A DNA stretch of 64,000 bases from Parablautia muri (GTDB taxonomy: Bacteria > Bacillota > Clostridia > Lachnospirales > Lachnospiraceae): the NCBI RefSeq assembly GCF_009917485.1, contig NZ_QZDT01000018.1, positions 1-64,000 of the forward strand, given 5' to 3'. The position numbers and the translations under genes were made by a program. Below are positions 49,401-57,184 of the stretch, one piece after another (within the stretch, counting starts at the first letter, position 1; the number at the start of each line of letters is the position of its first letter). The notes under the pieces were generated by a model, which worked only from the letters and a program-made list of their open reading frames with translations, had not been told where the DNA came from and did not search any database.

Positions 49401-51951
49401 GACAGGATACCGGGCAAAGACACGTTTCGCCCGGTTCTATAATCTGCCGGAATTAATGGCTTTGTTTAAGGAATGTGCGGATATCCAGACTGCTGACCTT
49501 TTAAATCTGCCCGTGCCGGAGGCGGAATATGTCAATGAAGTGTTAAAGCCAAGCACGGAGCAGCAGGAGATGGTGAAGACGTTTGCACAGCGGGCGGAAG
49601 CTGTACGGGCAGGGGGCGTTGATCCGGCTAAGGACAACATGCTGCGGATCACCAATGACGGGAGAAAATGTGCGCTGGACCAGCGGCTCTTAAATGACAT
49701 GCTGCCGGACGCGGAAGAGAGCAAGGCAAACCGCTGTGTGGAAAATGCTTTTGAAATATGGGAAAGAACCAGGCAGGATAAATCCGCGCAAATGATATTC
49801 TGTGACCTTTCCACGCCGAAAGCGGGTGTTTTCAATGTATATGATGACGTGCGGGAGAAGCTTGTGGCGGTGGGGATACCGAAAGAGCAGATTGCTTTTA
49901 TCCATGAGGCGGCTACAGAGATAAAAAAGGCGGAGCTGTTTGCGAAAGTCCGTTCCGGACAGGTGCGTATCCTGTTAGGCTCTACGCCCAAGTTAGGTGC
50001 AGGAACCAACGTGCAGGACCGGCTCATTGCGCTCCACCACCTGGACTGCCCGTGGAAGCCTGCGGAACTGGAACAGCAGGAAGGGCGCATCCTGCGGCAG
50101 GGGAACAGGAATAAGAAGGTGTGGATATACCGGTACGTGACGGAATCAACATTTGATGCGTACCTATGGCAGATTTTGGAAAATAAGCAGAAGTTCATCT
50201 CCCAGATCATGACCAGCAAATCCCCGGTGCGCTCCTGCGAGGACGTGGACGATACCGCCCTGTCCTATGCGGAGATCAAGTCCCTTGCCACCGGGAATGT
50301 TTACATAAAAGAAAAGATGGAGCTGGATATCCAGGTAAGTAAGTTAAAGCTGTTAAAGGCGGAGCATGTCAGCCAGAAATACCGGCTGGAGGCAGATATC
50401 GCAAGGAATTACCCGGCGGAGATTGCTGAATTGAAAGAACGTGTCGCCGGGCTTTTGGCGGACGTTAAAATGGCAGCCCCTGTTCTGGAAAAGGCGGAGG
50501 GGAAAGATAATTTTGCCATGGAGATAAAAGGCAGGGTATATACGGACCGGAAAGAAGCCGGGGAGGCATTTATCTATGCCTGCCAGGGGCTGCGGGCCAC
50601 GGACGATGCAAGGCCGGTGGGGAGCTTTAGCGGGTTTGGGCTGGCAGTCTTTTACAATGCCTTAAGCCAGCAGTATATGGCCAGAATTGGGGGAAAGTGC
50701 AGCTACCGGGTGGAGGTCGGCAGGGACGCCCTTGGCAATATGCAGCGCATCAGCAACGCCCTTGCAAGGATACCGGAGGAGCTGAAAGAGACAAAGCAGA
50801 AGCTGGAAAACGTGCAGCGCCAGCTTGCCATTGCGAAGGAGGAAGTGGAGAAGCCTTTTGTGAAGGAAGCGGAGCTTCAGGAAAAGTTAGAGCGACTGGC
50901 AGAGCTGAACGTACTTCTCAATATGGACGAAAAAAGCCCTGCGGAGGCAGTGGGGCTGGATGATGAGGACAGGGAGGCGGATGATATTCAGGATATTCCG
51001 GAGAGAGATATGGAAGAAGATATAGAGAAAAAAACTGCCGGAAACAGCAGGGAAAATAATCCGGGAATTTCCCCGGTTGTGGAAGAGACCGGGGAAGGAC
51101 GGACAGAGGAACCGGAAGACCTGTGGGAAGATGAGGAAGGGTATGCCTGTGAAACAGGGAACGGATATTTTTCGATCCAGGAGACGGAAGGGGGATATGA
51201 CTATACTTTTTACGGGGAAGATTACCGGATACTGGACGGTGGAATATATGAGAACCCGGCTGTGACGGTCAGGGAAGCAGCAGAGGATATCCTTGCAGAT
51301 GAAGGGCTGTCCGCAGAAGGAATGATGACGGTAGATTATGGCTGGCTTATGGAGAAAGCGGAGGAAGCGGGGCAGACGGAAATACAGAAGCTTCCGCTTA
51401 TATCGGGCAATACGGAGCCGGAAAAGGCGCTGAATGGATTAAGCCGGGCAGAAGTTGAGGAAATGGCGCTCTGCTATGCACAGGCACAGATTGAGCATGC
51501 AGGATTTGAGGAGGAAGTGAAGCTGCTGGGCGCAAGGGTATATGGGAGCAGAACCAGGGATGGGCTGTACCGGGAAGGCTCCGACATTGACGTTGTGATC
51601 TCCTATGCAGGGGATATCCGTGAGGATGACTTTTTTAACCTTCTGCATGGAGAGGATTTTGGCATGGCAGGGCTTCTCATTGACATGAACCCCATATCTC
51701 TGGAAAAAACAGGAACACTGGAAGAATATTTTGAAAATGCGGAAAAGTATCTGGACGGTAAAGAGGTACAGTTAAAATCCGCCAGGTCTGCACCAGAGGA
51801 TCCCGACAGAATGGAAACGGGGCAGACATCAGAAAACAGGGAAAGGAAGTCGGTGCTGGCGGCACTGAAAGAGCGGCAGTCGGCCATAGAAAAGCGGGAA
51901 AACAGGGCGGAAAATTTAAAAGAATATAAGAAAAGGGGGCAGGAATTATGA
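43462..51951 (+). CDS. Giant ICE methylase-helicase (ArdC-like N-terminus, N6-methylase, SNF2 helicase, nucleotidyltransferase)
   Basis: 2829 residues. Order of parts: an antirestriction/ArdC-like N-terminal domain (about 1-120); a Gly/Pro-rich linker (about 275-400) overlapped by tnpV in another frame; two related modules with Y-G-x-G-G and VWHD motifs (about 480-700); an N6-adenine methylase domain with EPSCGTGNF near 1043 and NVPFG near 1112; a superfamily 2 helicase with GAGKT near 1715, VDESH near 1877 and EGRILRQGNRN near 2205; and a C-terminal nucleotidyltransferase-like segment (GSRTRDGLYREGSDIDVVIS near 2693). Such proteins are a hallmark of Tn1549-like ICEs and are thought to protect and process transferred DNA. 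Codon 43462 ATG is preceded by AGAGAGGGGGAC. Confidence 0.9.
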   Translation: MDRLQKIQQLARKEAKKISSSPRDWMGYLGTAAKLYRYPFPDTMLVHAQRPDATACVSLEDWNGKVGRWVRRGAKGIALLDDSRAKMKLKYVFDVSDTRLVQGGWTPVLWKMEERHEAEVLSYVSDTYGLKGKEAAGIGPALMAVSSRIAEDNLKEAMQGLDYEVEGTYLEGLGEDAVRVTFRELLKNSIFYAAALRCGLDPMEYLEEGDFVGITDFNTPAALAVLGNAISSLTEPLLRGIGRTVKEICLKEEQKALENRTGIGYNKFSTLKHETESGKGGSADGTDIPLGGGLPDPGPDNRGGAEAHREIRDAAEDILKGEPGGLVPGHDAGREAGQPPGGYRGSGSGEDGSLSGKASGEISGAGQGEGPAGVGGAYEQPDGHGGGERPAGTGVQLEGEGNGQDMEKAGETKAPAFSAHSGRFPSVEQQIRQIEERVQALYAGEITIPADVVDGVLRAGGNRKGSLPHIIYHFMASRTEEESAEFIRKEYGTGGRGIIVGGRKYSVWHDELGMQIAAGDSVHGAVLYKAFLTWEEVSGRIHQLLRQGEYAPQEVLDAAGSNADTEHTDISAPVEKDMAEGVAAEGKESLQEAVPYRAREGFSWEESPAFITQDEIDAYLTKGKAPDWRLGIYSYFLQDRTDKEKAAFLWKEYGIGGGGTIYDNAEDSGVWHDGKGLLLTRGRLEDVKAEALLKWPAVAKRIKYLIGHDRYLSTADISRMPEYEKERIVSQAANFYSRIPAAVTRPWDGTPSPYEHRKEIAGLLGTPEGGDILVKNMEQALAALPADFEGYDEKERLLEKVRGYVEGTYTIFPEKKKGIQEGIRIGDSVQLSLFDFMDMNAAPVEKKAPSEEAPKEFPQKEFFQNEPSQKESTGEQAGDVLHSEDSLEAEGTAEGKNLEGQGNAEGQKHSGEPENPEGQKNLPAPANFRITYDDLGAGGPKQKFRANMEAIITLKKIEGENRTATPEERDILSRYVGWGGIPAAFGEGNGAWATEYMQLKQALTEEEYRQARASTLNAFYTPPVVIKAMYEALGNMGLKQGNILEPSCGTGNFMGLVPEGMGGLKMYGVELDSISGRIAGQLYPENRISIQGFEHAQYPDSFFDCVIGNVPFGAYKVADRRYDRFNFLIHDYFIAKSLDLVRPGGVVAVVTSSGTMDKQNPSVRQYIANRADLLGAIRLPENAFLKNAGTEVVADILFFQRRDRAALEQPEWVSLDTTPEGYSVNSYFAAHPEMVLGKFAMESTQFGKQALTVKPMEGTALSEQLKEAVSHIQGDITDREPEELLPDQAGASIPADPSVKNFSFAEVNGKVYYRENARMNPVEIPAKTTERVLGMVKLRDITQELIRCQMEDKSDTEVEALQKKLDTEYDSFTKKYGLISSNANRRAFSQDSSYCLLAALEVVDENGNLERKADIFTKRTIRKAEPVTSVDTASEALAVSIGEKARVDIPFMAELCGKTEEEATRELTGVIFKNPVTEKWEAADEYLSGNVREKLRTAEYYAESLPEYAPNVEYLKKVQPKDLDAPEIEVRLGAAWVEDTYITQFMGELFQTPGNYLGRKIAARYAKETGRWHISEKNLDTRGNFLVTSTYGTGRANAYRLLEDALNLRDTKIYDKITTEDGKEKRVLNKTETMVAQQKQEVIREAFKEWVFKDLDRREALCRTYNELFNSIRPREYDGSHIRFVGMNPEITMMQHQKNAVAHILYGGNTLLAHCVGAGKTFEMVAAGMESRRLGLSHKNLYVVPNHLTEQWGSDFLRLYPGANILVATKKDFEPANRKKFCSRIATGDYDGIIIGHSQFEKIPLSIERQIAAIERQIDDIILAISDAKAAEGERYTIKEMEKTKKLLDARLEKLNKQERKDNVVTFEELGVDRLFVDESHFYKNLFLYTKMRNVAGISQTDAQKSSDMFMKCQYMDEITGGRGITFATGTPITNSMVELYTIMRYLQYAILQKLGLVHFDAWAAAFGETVTGIELSPEGTGYRAKTRFARFYNLPELMALFKECADIQTADLLNLPVPEAEYVNEVLKPSTEQQEMVKTFAQRAEAVRAGGVDPAKDNMLRITNDGRKCALDQRLLNDMLPDAEESKANRCVENAFEIWERTRQDKSAQMIFCDLSTPKAGVFNVYDDVREKLVAVGIPKEQIAFIHEAATEIKKAELFAKVRSGQVRILLGSTPKLGAGTNVQDRLIALHHLDCPWKPAELEQQEGRILRQGNRNKKVWIYRYVTESTFDAYLWQILENKQKFISQIMTSKSPVRSCEDVDDTALSYAEIKSLATGNVYIKEKMELDIQVSKLKLLKAEHVSQKYRLEADIARNYPAEIAELKERVAGLLADVKMAAPVLEKAEGKDNFAMEIKGRVYTDRKEAGEAFIYACQGLRATDDARPVGSFSGFGLAVFYNALSQQYMARIGGKCSYRVEVGRDALGNMQRISNALARIPEELKETKQKLENVQRQLAIAKEEVEKPFVKEAELQEKLERLAELNVLLNMDEKSPAEAVGLDDEDREADDIQDIPERDMEEDIEKKTAGNSRENNPGISPVVEETGEGRTEEPEDLWEDEEGYACETGNGYFSIQETEGGYDYTFYGEDYRILDGGIYENPAVTVREAAEDILADEGLSAEGMMTVDYGWLMEKAEEAGQTEIQKLPLISGNTEPEKALNGLSRAEVEEMALCYAQAQIEHAGFEEEVKLLGARVYGSRTRDGLYREGSDIDVVISYAGDIREDDFFNLLHGEDFGMAGLLIDMNPISLEKTGTLEEYFENAEKYLDGKEVQLKSARSAPEDPDRMETGQTSENRERKSVLAALKERQSAIEKRENRAENLKEYKKRGQEL
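44312..44653 (+). CDS. tnpV: TnpV protein encoded in an alternative frame inside the helicase gene
   Basis: 113 residues from ATG 44312, with GGGAGGGAG 5-14 bases upstream, in the plus-one frame relative to the helicase. GDYLIPDL, RPIGKYG and the C-terminal EESVLQELVYS match the free-standing TnpV of IME2 at 12166 (GDYYIPDL, RPIGKYG, EEIVLHEMIYS). The helicase frame in this stretch codes only for a Gly/Pro/Glu-rich linker. So both frames are open and one gives a recognisable conserved protein. Whether it is translated is not shown by sequence alone. Confidence 0.82.
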   Translation: MELTYHWEGDYLIPDLTIEEEQRPIGKYGMLRKTFLKENRVGWYQGMMLEGKLDSHLADIEEAAAERMEALVERLLEKYPAPDKGKDPLAWAAHMNSLTAMAEESVLQELVYS

Positions 51952-52910
51952 CTATGGAAAACCAGTTTGAAGTTTACCAGATGCGGCAGACGCCGGAGAC
52001 AAGGCATATTCGTTTTCGTGCCTATCAAACGCTGCTGGAAAAAGGAATACGGGTCAGGAAGGAAGATTATGAACGGGTCTATACGGGAGCCCTGTGTCCG
52101 CAGGATACCCCGGAGGGAGTAAAGGAGCAGCTTGACAGACAGCCGCCCCGTTCCTTTGTAGGGCATTCCGTCAGCGTCAGCGATGTGCTGGTATTTTACA
52201 GGGAAGGCACAGTCATCTCTTACTATGTGGAAAAGACCGGGTTTACCGTGATAGAAAATTTTGTTGATAAAGAAAGCGGTTCATCTGGAACAGCAGTTTC
52301 CATTGATACAATAAATTTCCATATAGAAGGGAAAGCCGGGAGCTGGCTTGCCTTTGACAGTATCAGGCTGGAAGGACGGGAGTTTTTTCTGATGGAGCAT
52401 GAAACTTACGGGAAGGAAGCCGCATGGGTAGTGGTGGACGGAACAGGGCGGCTGGCGGTGGATCATGTCAGGAACGGTTTTGACGGGGAAGTGAGGGGGA
52501 AGCTGGAAGAGTACATCCGCTCATCACAGCCGGAAGCGGAAGGGTGCAGCAAGGAAGAAACCCGGCGAAAGCCTGTTCCGGCAGAACCGGAAAGAACGCA
52601 CACCTGTCAAAAGGAAACAAAGCTGCACCAAATAGAATCTGGAACAGATACGCCTACGCCTGACAACTGGCAGAAATATATGGAAAATGGGGAATACTTA
52701 AGAAGCGCAGAGAGCAGCGGAGAGCAGAATTATAATCTGATTGACGGGCGCAAAAACAATGGGTATAAGTCCCCGTCTGCGGTAAACAGTATGCCACCGA
52801 AAAAGAAGCCGCAGGGCAGGCCTTCAGTACTGGCAAAGCTCCACAAAAAGCAGGCGGAGATTGCAAAGCGCAGTGGGGAAAAAAGAGCGGCAGGCGGCGG
52901 TAGAAAATGA
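51948..52910 (+). CDS. YodL and DUF4316 domain protein
   Basis: 320 residues, overlapping the helicase stop by 4 bases. Residues 5-80 match the YodL pattern (FEVYQM...RFRAYQTLLEKGI, YERVYTGAL, then FVGHSVSVSDVLVF). The C-terminus has the DUF4316 pattern (GEYLRSAESSGEQNYNLIDG, then a Pro/Lys-rich stretch and VLAKLHKKQAEIAKRSG). Both domains are found in partners of the large helicase in Tn1549-like ICEs; the function is unknown. The gene ends the transfer operon, with a terminator 30 bases later. Confidence 0.85.
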   Translation: MTMENQFEVYQMRQTPETRHIRFRAYQTLLEKGIRVRKEDYERVYTGALCPQDTPEGVKEQLDRQPPRSFVGHSVSVSDVLVFYREGTVISYYVEKTGFTVIENFVDKESGSSGTAVSIDTINFHIEGKAGSWLAFDSIRLEGREFFLMEHETYGKEAAWVVVDGTGRLAVDHVRNGFDGEVRGKLEEYIRSSQPEAEGCSKEETRRKPVPAEPERTHTCQKETKLHQIESGTDTPTPDNWQKYMENGEYLRSAESSGEQNYNLIDGRKNNGYKSPSAVNSMPPKKKPQGRPSVLAKLHKKQAEIAKRSGEKRAAGGGRK

Positions 52911-52939
52911 TGCGGGGCGTGAACAGAAATAGAAAAAGG

Positions 52940-52973
52940 AGTGTCTGGCATTGTGCCGGGCACTTCTTTTTTT
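52940..52973 (+). terminator. Terminator of the ICE transfer operon
   Basis: AGTGTCTGGC pairs with GCCGGGCACT (52940-52949, 52955-52964, with G-T pairs) and is followed by TTCTTTTTTT. Confidence 0.75.
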
Positions 52974-52981
52974 GGAATATA

Positions 52982-53115
52982 ATTTAGTCTACAATTTAAG
53001 AATCCAGTTTTTAAAGAATTCTCGATTAGCATTCTGAATGCAGGTGTAAAATATTTAGTCTACACGCTATACGTGAAATTGCTGATAACATGGGCAGTTT
53101 GTCATGTAGACTGAA
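52982..53115. repeat. Three AGTCTACA sites after the transfer operon
   Basis: ATTTAGTCTACA occurs at 52982-52993 and 53053-53064, and the inverted TGTAGACT at 53105-53112. The 52974-53147 stretch is AT-rich and holds no gene. The spacing suggests binding sites or remnants of a small insertion. Confidence 0.55.
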
Positions 53116-53147
53116 GAATAGTCGGGAATTAAGGATAAAAAACTGAT

Positions 53148-53813
53148 TTATTGCCTGACTGAGTTGTGCCAGTCTATCAGGAAACGGATATAGTCCCCAC
53201 TGGGTCCTTTGACAACCTGGTCAAACTTCACGCTGCGGATGTTTGTAAGGTTAGGGGTTTTTCCGAGAATCTGGTCAGTTTCATTCTGACGGAACAGGAG
53301 TAGCAGGCTTGCGGCAGAACCTTTTTCCGTATAGGCTGCGACTTCCACGGCATCGTTGCAGCCGGTCTCCCGCCGTTCCCTGCCAAGCTCCGATGTAAAA
53401 TGTTTCTGAGCCTGAAGATATAAATTCCCAGCGGCTGTCTCCGCCATTTTGTTTTCGATAAAGGAGTTCCTCCCGCAAAGAAGATCATTCAAATGCATGG
53501 AAGTAATTTCTTTCGGAGCGGACTTGAAATAGAAGAGGAGCATCAGGGCTGTGTGATATTCATCATTGGTAAGGGTATAACCGGTGAGATTTTTCACACG
53601 TTCAAGGAATGATTTTGTTGCTGATTCCCCTGTTTCAGCCAGTCTGCTCTGCTCCATTTCTGTTTCGGTAGAAAACCGGACAGCAGGAATTTTGAATTTT
53701 TTGCTGTTATTGTTTTGCGCAATAATCGAGGATGCACTGCAGGCCGGGCAGGAAGAGGGCATATCATCCGCATGGAATATGTAATGGCATGCATCACAGG
53801 TGAAATAGTTCAT
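53148..53813 (-). CDS. Hypothetical protein with rubredoxin-like zinc ribbon
   Basis: 221 residues, GGAGG 7 bases before the ATG. The first 40 residues hold CDACHYIFHADDMPSSCPAC, two Cys-x2-Cys pairs of a rubredoxin-like zinc ribbon. The rest (DEYHTALMLLFYF; CGRNSFIENKMAETAAGNLY; SVKFDQVVKGPSGDYIRFLI) resembles no domain known to me. Monocistronic, opposite to the transfer operon. Soluble. Confidence 0.72.
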   Translation of the reverse strand: MNYFTCDACHYIFHADDMPSSCPACSASSIIAQNNNSKKFKIPAVRFSTETEMEQSRLAETGESATKSFLERVKNLTGYTLTNDEYHTALMLLFYFKSAPKEITSMHLNDLLCGRNSFIENKMAETAAGNLYLQAQKHFTSELGRERRETGCNDAVEVAAYTEKGSAASLLLLFRQNETDQILGKTPNLTNIRSVKFDQVVKGPSGDYIRFLIDWHNSVRQ

Positions 53814-54039
53814 GGCATGGCCTCCTTATGGCAACCGGTCAGACGGTTCCGAGCCGCCAGACACTTCTTATCATTGACAGTTACATGTGTACTTTCCATC
53901 TGCTGTTCATTGTAACGGTGGGGCGCTTTAGTGTCAATAAATGTGGGAAAGAAATTCTGGGAAATTTCAAGGTGGAACAAGTATTCAAACATCAGAAAAG
54001 GTGAGGGCAGATGTATTTATGGTATTTATGAAAAAACAG

Positions 54040-54067
54040 TTGCAAACTGGAAAAAAATATTTATAAT
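54040..54067 (+). promoter_or_regulatory. Promoter of the small gene at 54121
   Basis: TTGCAA (54040-54045) and TATAAT (54062-54067) are 16 bases apart. The 53814-54039 stretch upstream shows no gene. Confidence 0.6.
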
Positions 54068-54120
54068 AGAACATATGTTTGAAGTGAATGGGTAGGCGAA
54101 GAAGGATAATGGGGGTAGTG

Positions 54121-54300
54121 ATGAAGGAGCAGGATAAACGTGCAATAGAATCGATGTGCCGGTGTGGGCTGGACCTTGAAGGTGTAATTTCTGTTTTTCC
54201 TACATTTCCCAAAGAGGACGTTATGGCAATCTATAACGCTGTAAAGGGACTGAATGCAGGGGCTGACGGGGAACTGAGTATAAGCATGAACTGTTCATAA
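54121..54300 (+). CDS. Small conserved ICE protein
   Basis: 59 residues from ATG 54121 (GGGGGT upstream; an earlier in-frame ATG at 54088 lacks a site). KEQDKRAIESMCRCGLDLEG, then VFPTFPKEDVMAIYNAVKG and the ending SMNCS. Short proteins with this CxCG-D-L-E...IYN layout recur in Tn1549-like ICEs. The predicted fold is two or three helices. No function known. Confidence 0.68.
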   Translation: MKEQDKRAIESMCRCGLDLEGVISVFPTFPKEDVMAIYNAVKGLNAGADGELSISMNCS

Positions 54301-54440
54301 TCAGATGTGTATTTTGCAGGGAATTGTTTTAAAGGATATCAAAAAGCTGCATAAGAAACAGGCGTAGATTATACAGGGCAGTGGGAAAAGGATATTGGCA
54401 GGCGGCGAAAATGGCATGGAGCGTGAACGGAAGTGGAAGA

Positions 54441-54475
54441 GGGAGTGTCTGGCACTCCCGCCGGATGCCCTTTTT
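54441..54475 (+). terminator. Terminator between converging genes
   Basis: GGGAGTG/CACTCCC, overlapped by GGCA...TGCC followed by CTTTTTC. Its left part repeats, with a few changes, the sequence GGCGTGAACAG...GAGTGTCTGGCA around 52916-52950. Confidence 0.55.
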
Positions 54476-54478
54476 CAT

Positions 54479-54829
54479 TTATGTACGCATGATTTTTGGG
54501 AGTGCCTTGCCTTTCGCAAGTTCATCCACCAGTTTATCCAGATAGCGGATCTCCTGCATTAAAGGTTCTTCAATGTCCTCCACGCGGACACCGCACACCA
54601 CGCCTTTTATCAGCCTGCGGTTTGGATTTAATTCCGGTGCCTGTAAAAAGAAGTCTCCGTAAGTAATATCACTTCCCATAAGTCCATTCAGATTTTCTAT
54701 GCTGTATCCGGTCAGCCAGCAGGTGATTTCATCAACTTCTTTTCTGGTGCGCCCTTTTTTCTCTGCTTTTGCAATCAGCATCGGGTATAGCTTCGCAAAG
54801 GGCATGCTGTATATTTTTTCGTTTGCCAT
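54479..54829 (-). CDS. DUF2200 family protein
   Basis: 116 residues, GAAAGGAAATACTGCC before ATG 54829. The sequence [36 protein letters not shown] and the tail around [20 protein letters not shown] follow DUF2200 over its whole length. No function has been shown for the family. Cargo of the ICE, apparently co-transcribed with the gene at 54845 upstream. Confidence 0.85.
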   Translation of the reverse strand: MANEKIYSMPFAKLYPMLIAKAEKKGRTRKEVDEITCWLTGYSIENLNGLMGSDITYGDFFLQAPELNPNRRLIKGVVCGVRVEDIEEPLMQEIRYLDKLVDELAKGKALPKIMRT

Positions 54830-54844
54830 GGCAGTATTTCCTTT

Positions 54845-55438
54845 CTAAAAACCGTCCAAATATTTTTTGCGTTTTGTTATTACTTCAACAACATGCTTAA
54901 GAGACTTAGGATAAGTGTCTTCATTCATATTGTCTAAAAATATTTTAGTGTTATCCGTTGAAAATTCATTATCAATAATTCCATCTAAACATGAGTGGGG
55001 ATATAGCTGTCTCATCGCTGAAAACCATTTTTCATATTTTTTAAAATAAATATCGGGAATATCAAAGCAATATGACCTTTTACCTTTATCAGTATTTCCA
55101 CCGGGCCATATAGGTATGACATTACCGAAAGAATCTATGTATTGTATAAAATTTGAGTCTATAATGGTCTTATTTAATTTCTCGTATTTTTTAAATTCCG
55201 CTGTTAAATATTCTAAAGAAAAATATTCACCTGCTTCGTTTTTTATAGTGTAATTTGTCCTTTTACATTTATCTGGATAAAAAACATAGATTCCTATTTG
55301 ATAAATACCTATAAACGAATATAGCACATCTGTTTTTTTCCACTGAGAAATAATCATATGATTTTCATATTTTTTTTCGATTGATGGCTCTTTTGGATTA
55401 GTTTTCCATTGAAAATAATTTTCTATTGTATTTACCAT
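54845..55438 (-). CDS. Hypothetical AT-rich cargo protein
   Basis: 197 residues; GAGGAAGTTAT before ATG 55438. Aromatic and lysine-rich (IGIYQIGIYVFYPDKCKR, PIWPGGNTDKGKRSYCFDIP), without signal peptide or membrane segments. Layout and composition recall AT-rich phage-defence or toxin-associated cargo, but no family was recognised. Much lower GC than its neighbours, so acquired separately. It stands 15 bases before the DUF2200 gene. Confidence 0.68.
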   Translation of the reverse strand: MVNTIENYFQWKTNPKEPSIEKKYENHMIISQWKKTDVLYSFIGIYQIGIYVFYPDKCKRTNYTIKNEAGEYFSLEYLTAEFKKYEKLNKTIIDSNFIQYIDSFGNVIPIWPGGNTDKGKRSYCFDIPDIYFKKYEKWFSAMRQLYPHSCLDGIIDNEFSTDNTKIFLDNMNEDTYPKSLKHVVEVITKRKKYLDGF

Positions 55439-55516
55439 ATAACTTCCTCATGAATTTTTGATTTGTTTATTTATCCTATCATACCAGTCAGTCCTTAGCA
55501 AGATTCGAGATGGAAA

Positions 55517-57184
55517 TCAGGATATGCTGTCTCGTTCCTGTTTTCGTGCTGGTCTGTTTTGTGATTGCCCCAGGGCAGAGCGGATATTAGTACAGACGGT
55601 ATCCAATTCTTTCTGATAATCCCGGTAGTAATAGTATTTCTCCTGTGATTCTTTTTTCTGCATCAGTAGTTTTTCCTTTTCTGCTTTCAGCGTCTGTAAG
55701 GTAGGGAGCTTTCCGCCACCGGCTTTTTCCTTCAGGAATTTTACAGCGGCTTCATAAAGGGCAAGCTCTGAAGAATATTCCTGACGGAACTGCCTTTTGT
55801 TCTTTGACTTAAGGAACTGTGAATAAACAGATTTATTGGCAAGGTACTGTCCGGTATAGTGGATCTGCTCATTGACCTGCCGGAGCCTGCCTTCAATATC
55901 TTTCAGTTCTTTTCTGGAAGAGGAAGCAAGTTTTTTTATTTCGGCAAGTCTGCCCTCTGCATCTTCTACAGTGTTATATCCATGTTCCTGTACATAGGAA
56001 AGTGTTTTTGCCATGGCCTGCAGGTTGGAGAGTTTTACTTTTCCAGCGTAGGCTTTGCTCTGCTGGGCTTTAATACAGCGCTGTAAGTCTGTTACCAGAC
56101 GAAGCCCGGATTTCTCAAATGAGGCTGTAGGTGTATCTGTCTTGGTTTGTATCTCCTGCTGATGTGCAGGGTGCTCCGGGGTATGGATTTTTTCTTTTGG
56201 CAAAATTTCTTTTTGCACAGTCCGGTCTTTCCCTGTATTTTCAAGATGGGAATTATTTTCAATCACTCCCATAAGGTAATCTTTTTCATAGTGAGTCCCA
56301 AGGTTTCTTCCGGTGATCGGTTTCTCACGGTCAGGGTGGAGATAGCTGAACCTGCCCCGGCTGATTTTAAATTTGACGTTGAATTTTTCTGAAAGTATCT
56401 GCTCAAATTCTTTGAGATCATGCGCGGAGGCGGCAGCTTCGTCAATAGAAGTGCGCAGGTATTCCTTCTGTGTCTGGAATACGGTAGTGCGTGGTGTAAT
56501 ACCTTCTGAGATCATCTGCCGGTTACGTTCTTCCAATTTTTTCTGGCCGCTGCGTCTGGCATGGTATTCTTTTTCTGTTATTTTCCGTTCTGCTTTCGTG
56601 AGTAAGTCTACCTGATGCAGATTTTCCCGCAGGCACAAATCCATAAGCGACTGCTTCAAATAAACAAGGTAATCGTTAGTTAAATGGTGCTTGTTTCCGG
56701 CGCGGGAATCGCAGTCACGCTCCATAAAATTCTGACGCTCCACATCATTTTTGCGGAGGCTGTTGATGACAATATGTACATGGATGTTGCCGCTCCCGTT
56801 ATGCCCGTCCGTGTGTGTGCAGACAAGGGTCTGATGTCCGGGAAAGTTCTTTTTGCAGTATTCAAGCCCAAGCTGCTGTGCCTGTTCCCCGGTCAGCCCG
56901 CACTCGTCCCTGTCTTTCGGGTCGAAGCTGATGATGTAGTGGTGGGATTTGATTTCGTCATATTTTTGATTTTTATGGAATCGGGCATTCAGTTCCCTGC
57001 ATTCCATATCAAAACTGAACGGATCGCACTCTACACCGTCAAGATAATATTCTTCCCGGAGCTGCATTTTTCCATTTTCATCAAGAACCGGTTTTCCAGT
57101 GTATTCATCATGTTGGAAAATGAGATATCTTTGTGCCTCACCATAGTCCGCATTCTTACTTGCTATGTGTTTCAGTATCGCCAT
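55517..57184 (-). CDS. MOBP-type relaxase of the ICE
   Basis: 555 residues from ATG 57184 (AGGTGATTTTC upstream). The nuclease domain covers about 1-260: YDEIKSHHYIISF near residue 78 and the metal-binding GNIHVHIVINSLR near 130, with an early Tyr in DYGEAQRYLIFQHDE as a candidate nucleophile. A long coiled-coil C-terminus follows. The protein should nick the oriT at 57563 and be carried to the recipient by VirD4. It overlaps mobC by 29 bases and is encoded opposite to the transfer operon. Confidence 0.9.
   Translation of the reverse strand: MAILKHIASKNADYGEAQRYLIFQHDEYTGKPVLDENGKMQLREEYYLDGVECDPFSFDMECRELNARFHKNQKYDEIKSHHYIISFDPKDRDECGLTGEQAQQLGLEYCKKNFPGHQTLVCTHTDGHNGSGNIHVHIVINSLRKNDVERQNFMERDCDSRAGNKHHLTNDYLVYLKQSLMDLCLRENLHQVDLLTKAERKITEKEYHARRSGQKKLEERNRQMISEGITPRTTVFQTQKEYLRTSIDEAAASAHDLKEFEQILSEKFNVKFKISRGRFSYLHPDREKPITGRNLGTHYEKDYLMGVIENNSHLENTGKDRTVQKEILPKEKIHTPEHPAHQQEIQTKTDTPTASFEKSGLRLVTDLQRCIKAQQSKAYAGKVKLSNLQAMAKTLSYVQEHGYNTVEDAEGRLAEIKKLASSSRKELKDIEGRLRQVNEQIHYTGQYLANKSVYSQFLKSKNKRQFRQEYSSELALYEAAVKFLKEKAGGGKLPTLQTLKAEKEKLLMQKKESQEKYYYYRDYQKELDTVCTNIRSALGQSQNRPARKQERDSIS

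Noticed and set aside
49437..50219. 260-codon open frame opposite the helicase domain
   Set aside because: Fully antisense to conserved helicase motifs, rich in Ser/Cys as expected from complementary codons; no supporting homology.
52911..53147. ICE attachment site at the AGTCTACA repeats
   Set aside because: ICE genes (mobC, relaxase, oriT) continue to the right, so this is inside the element.
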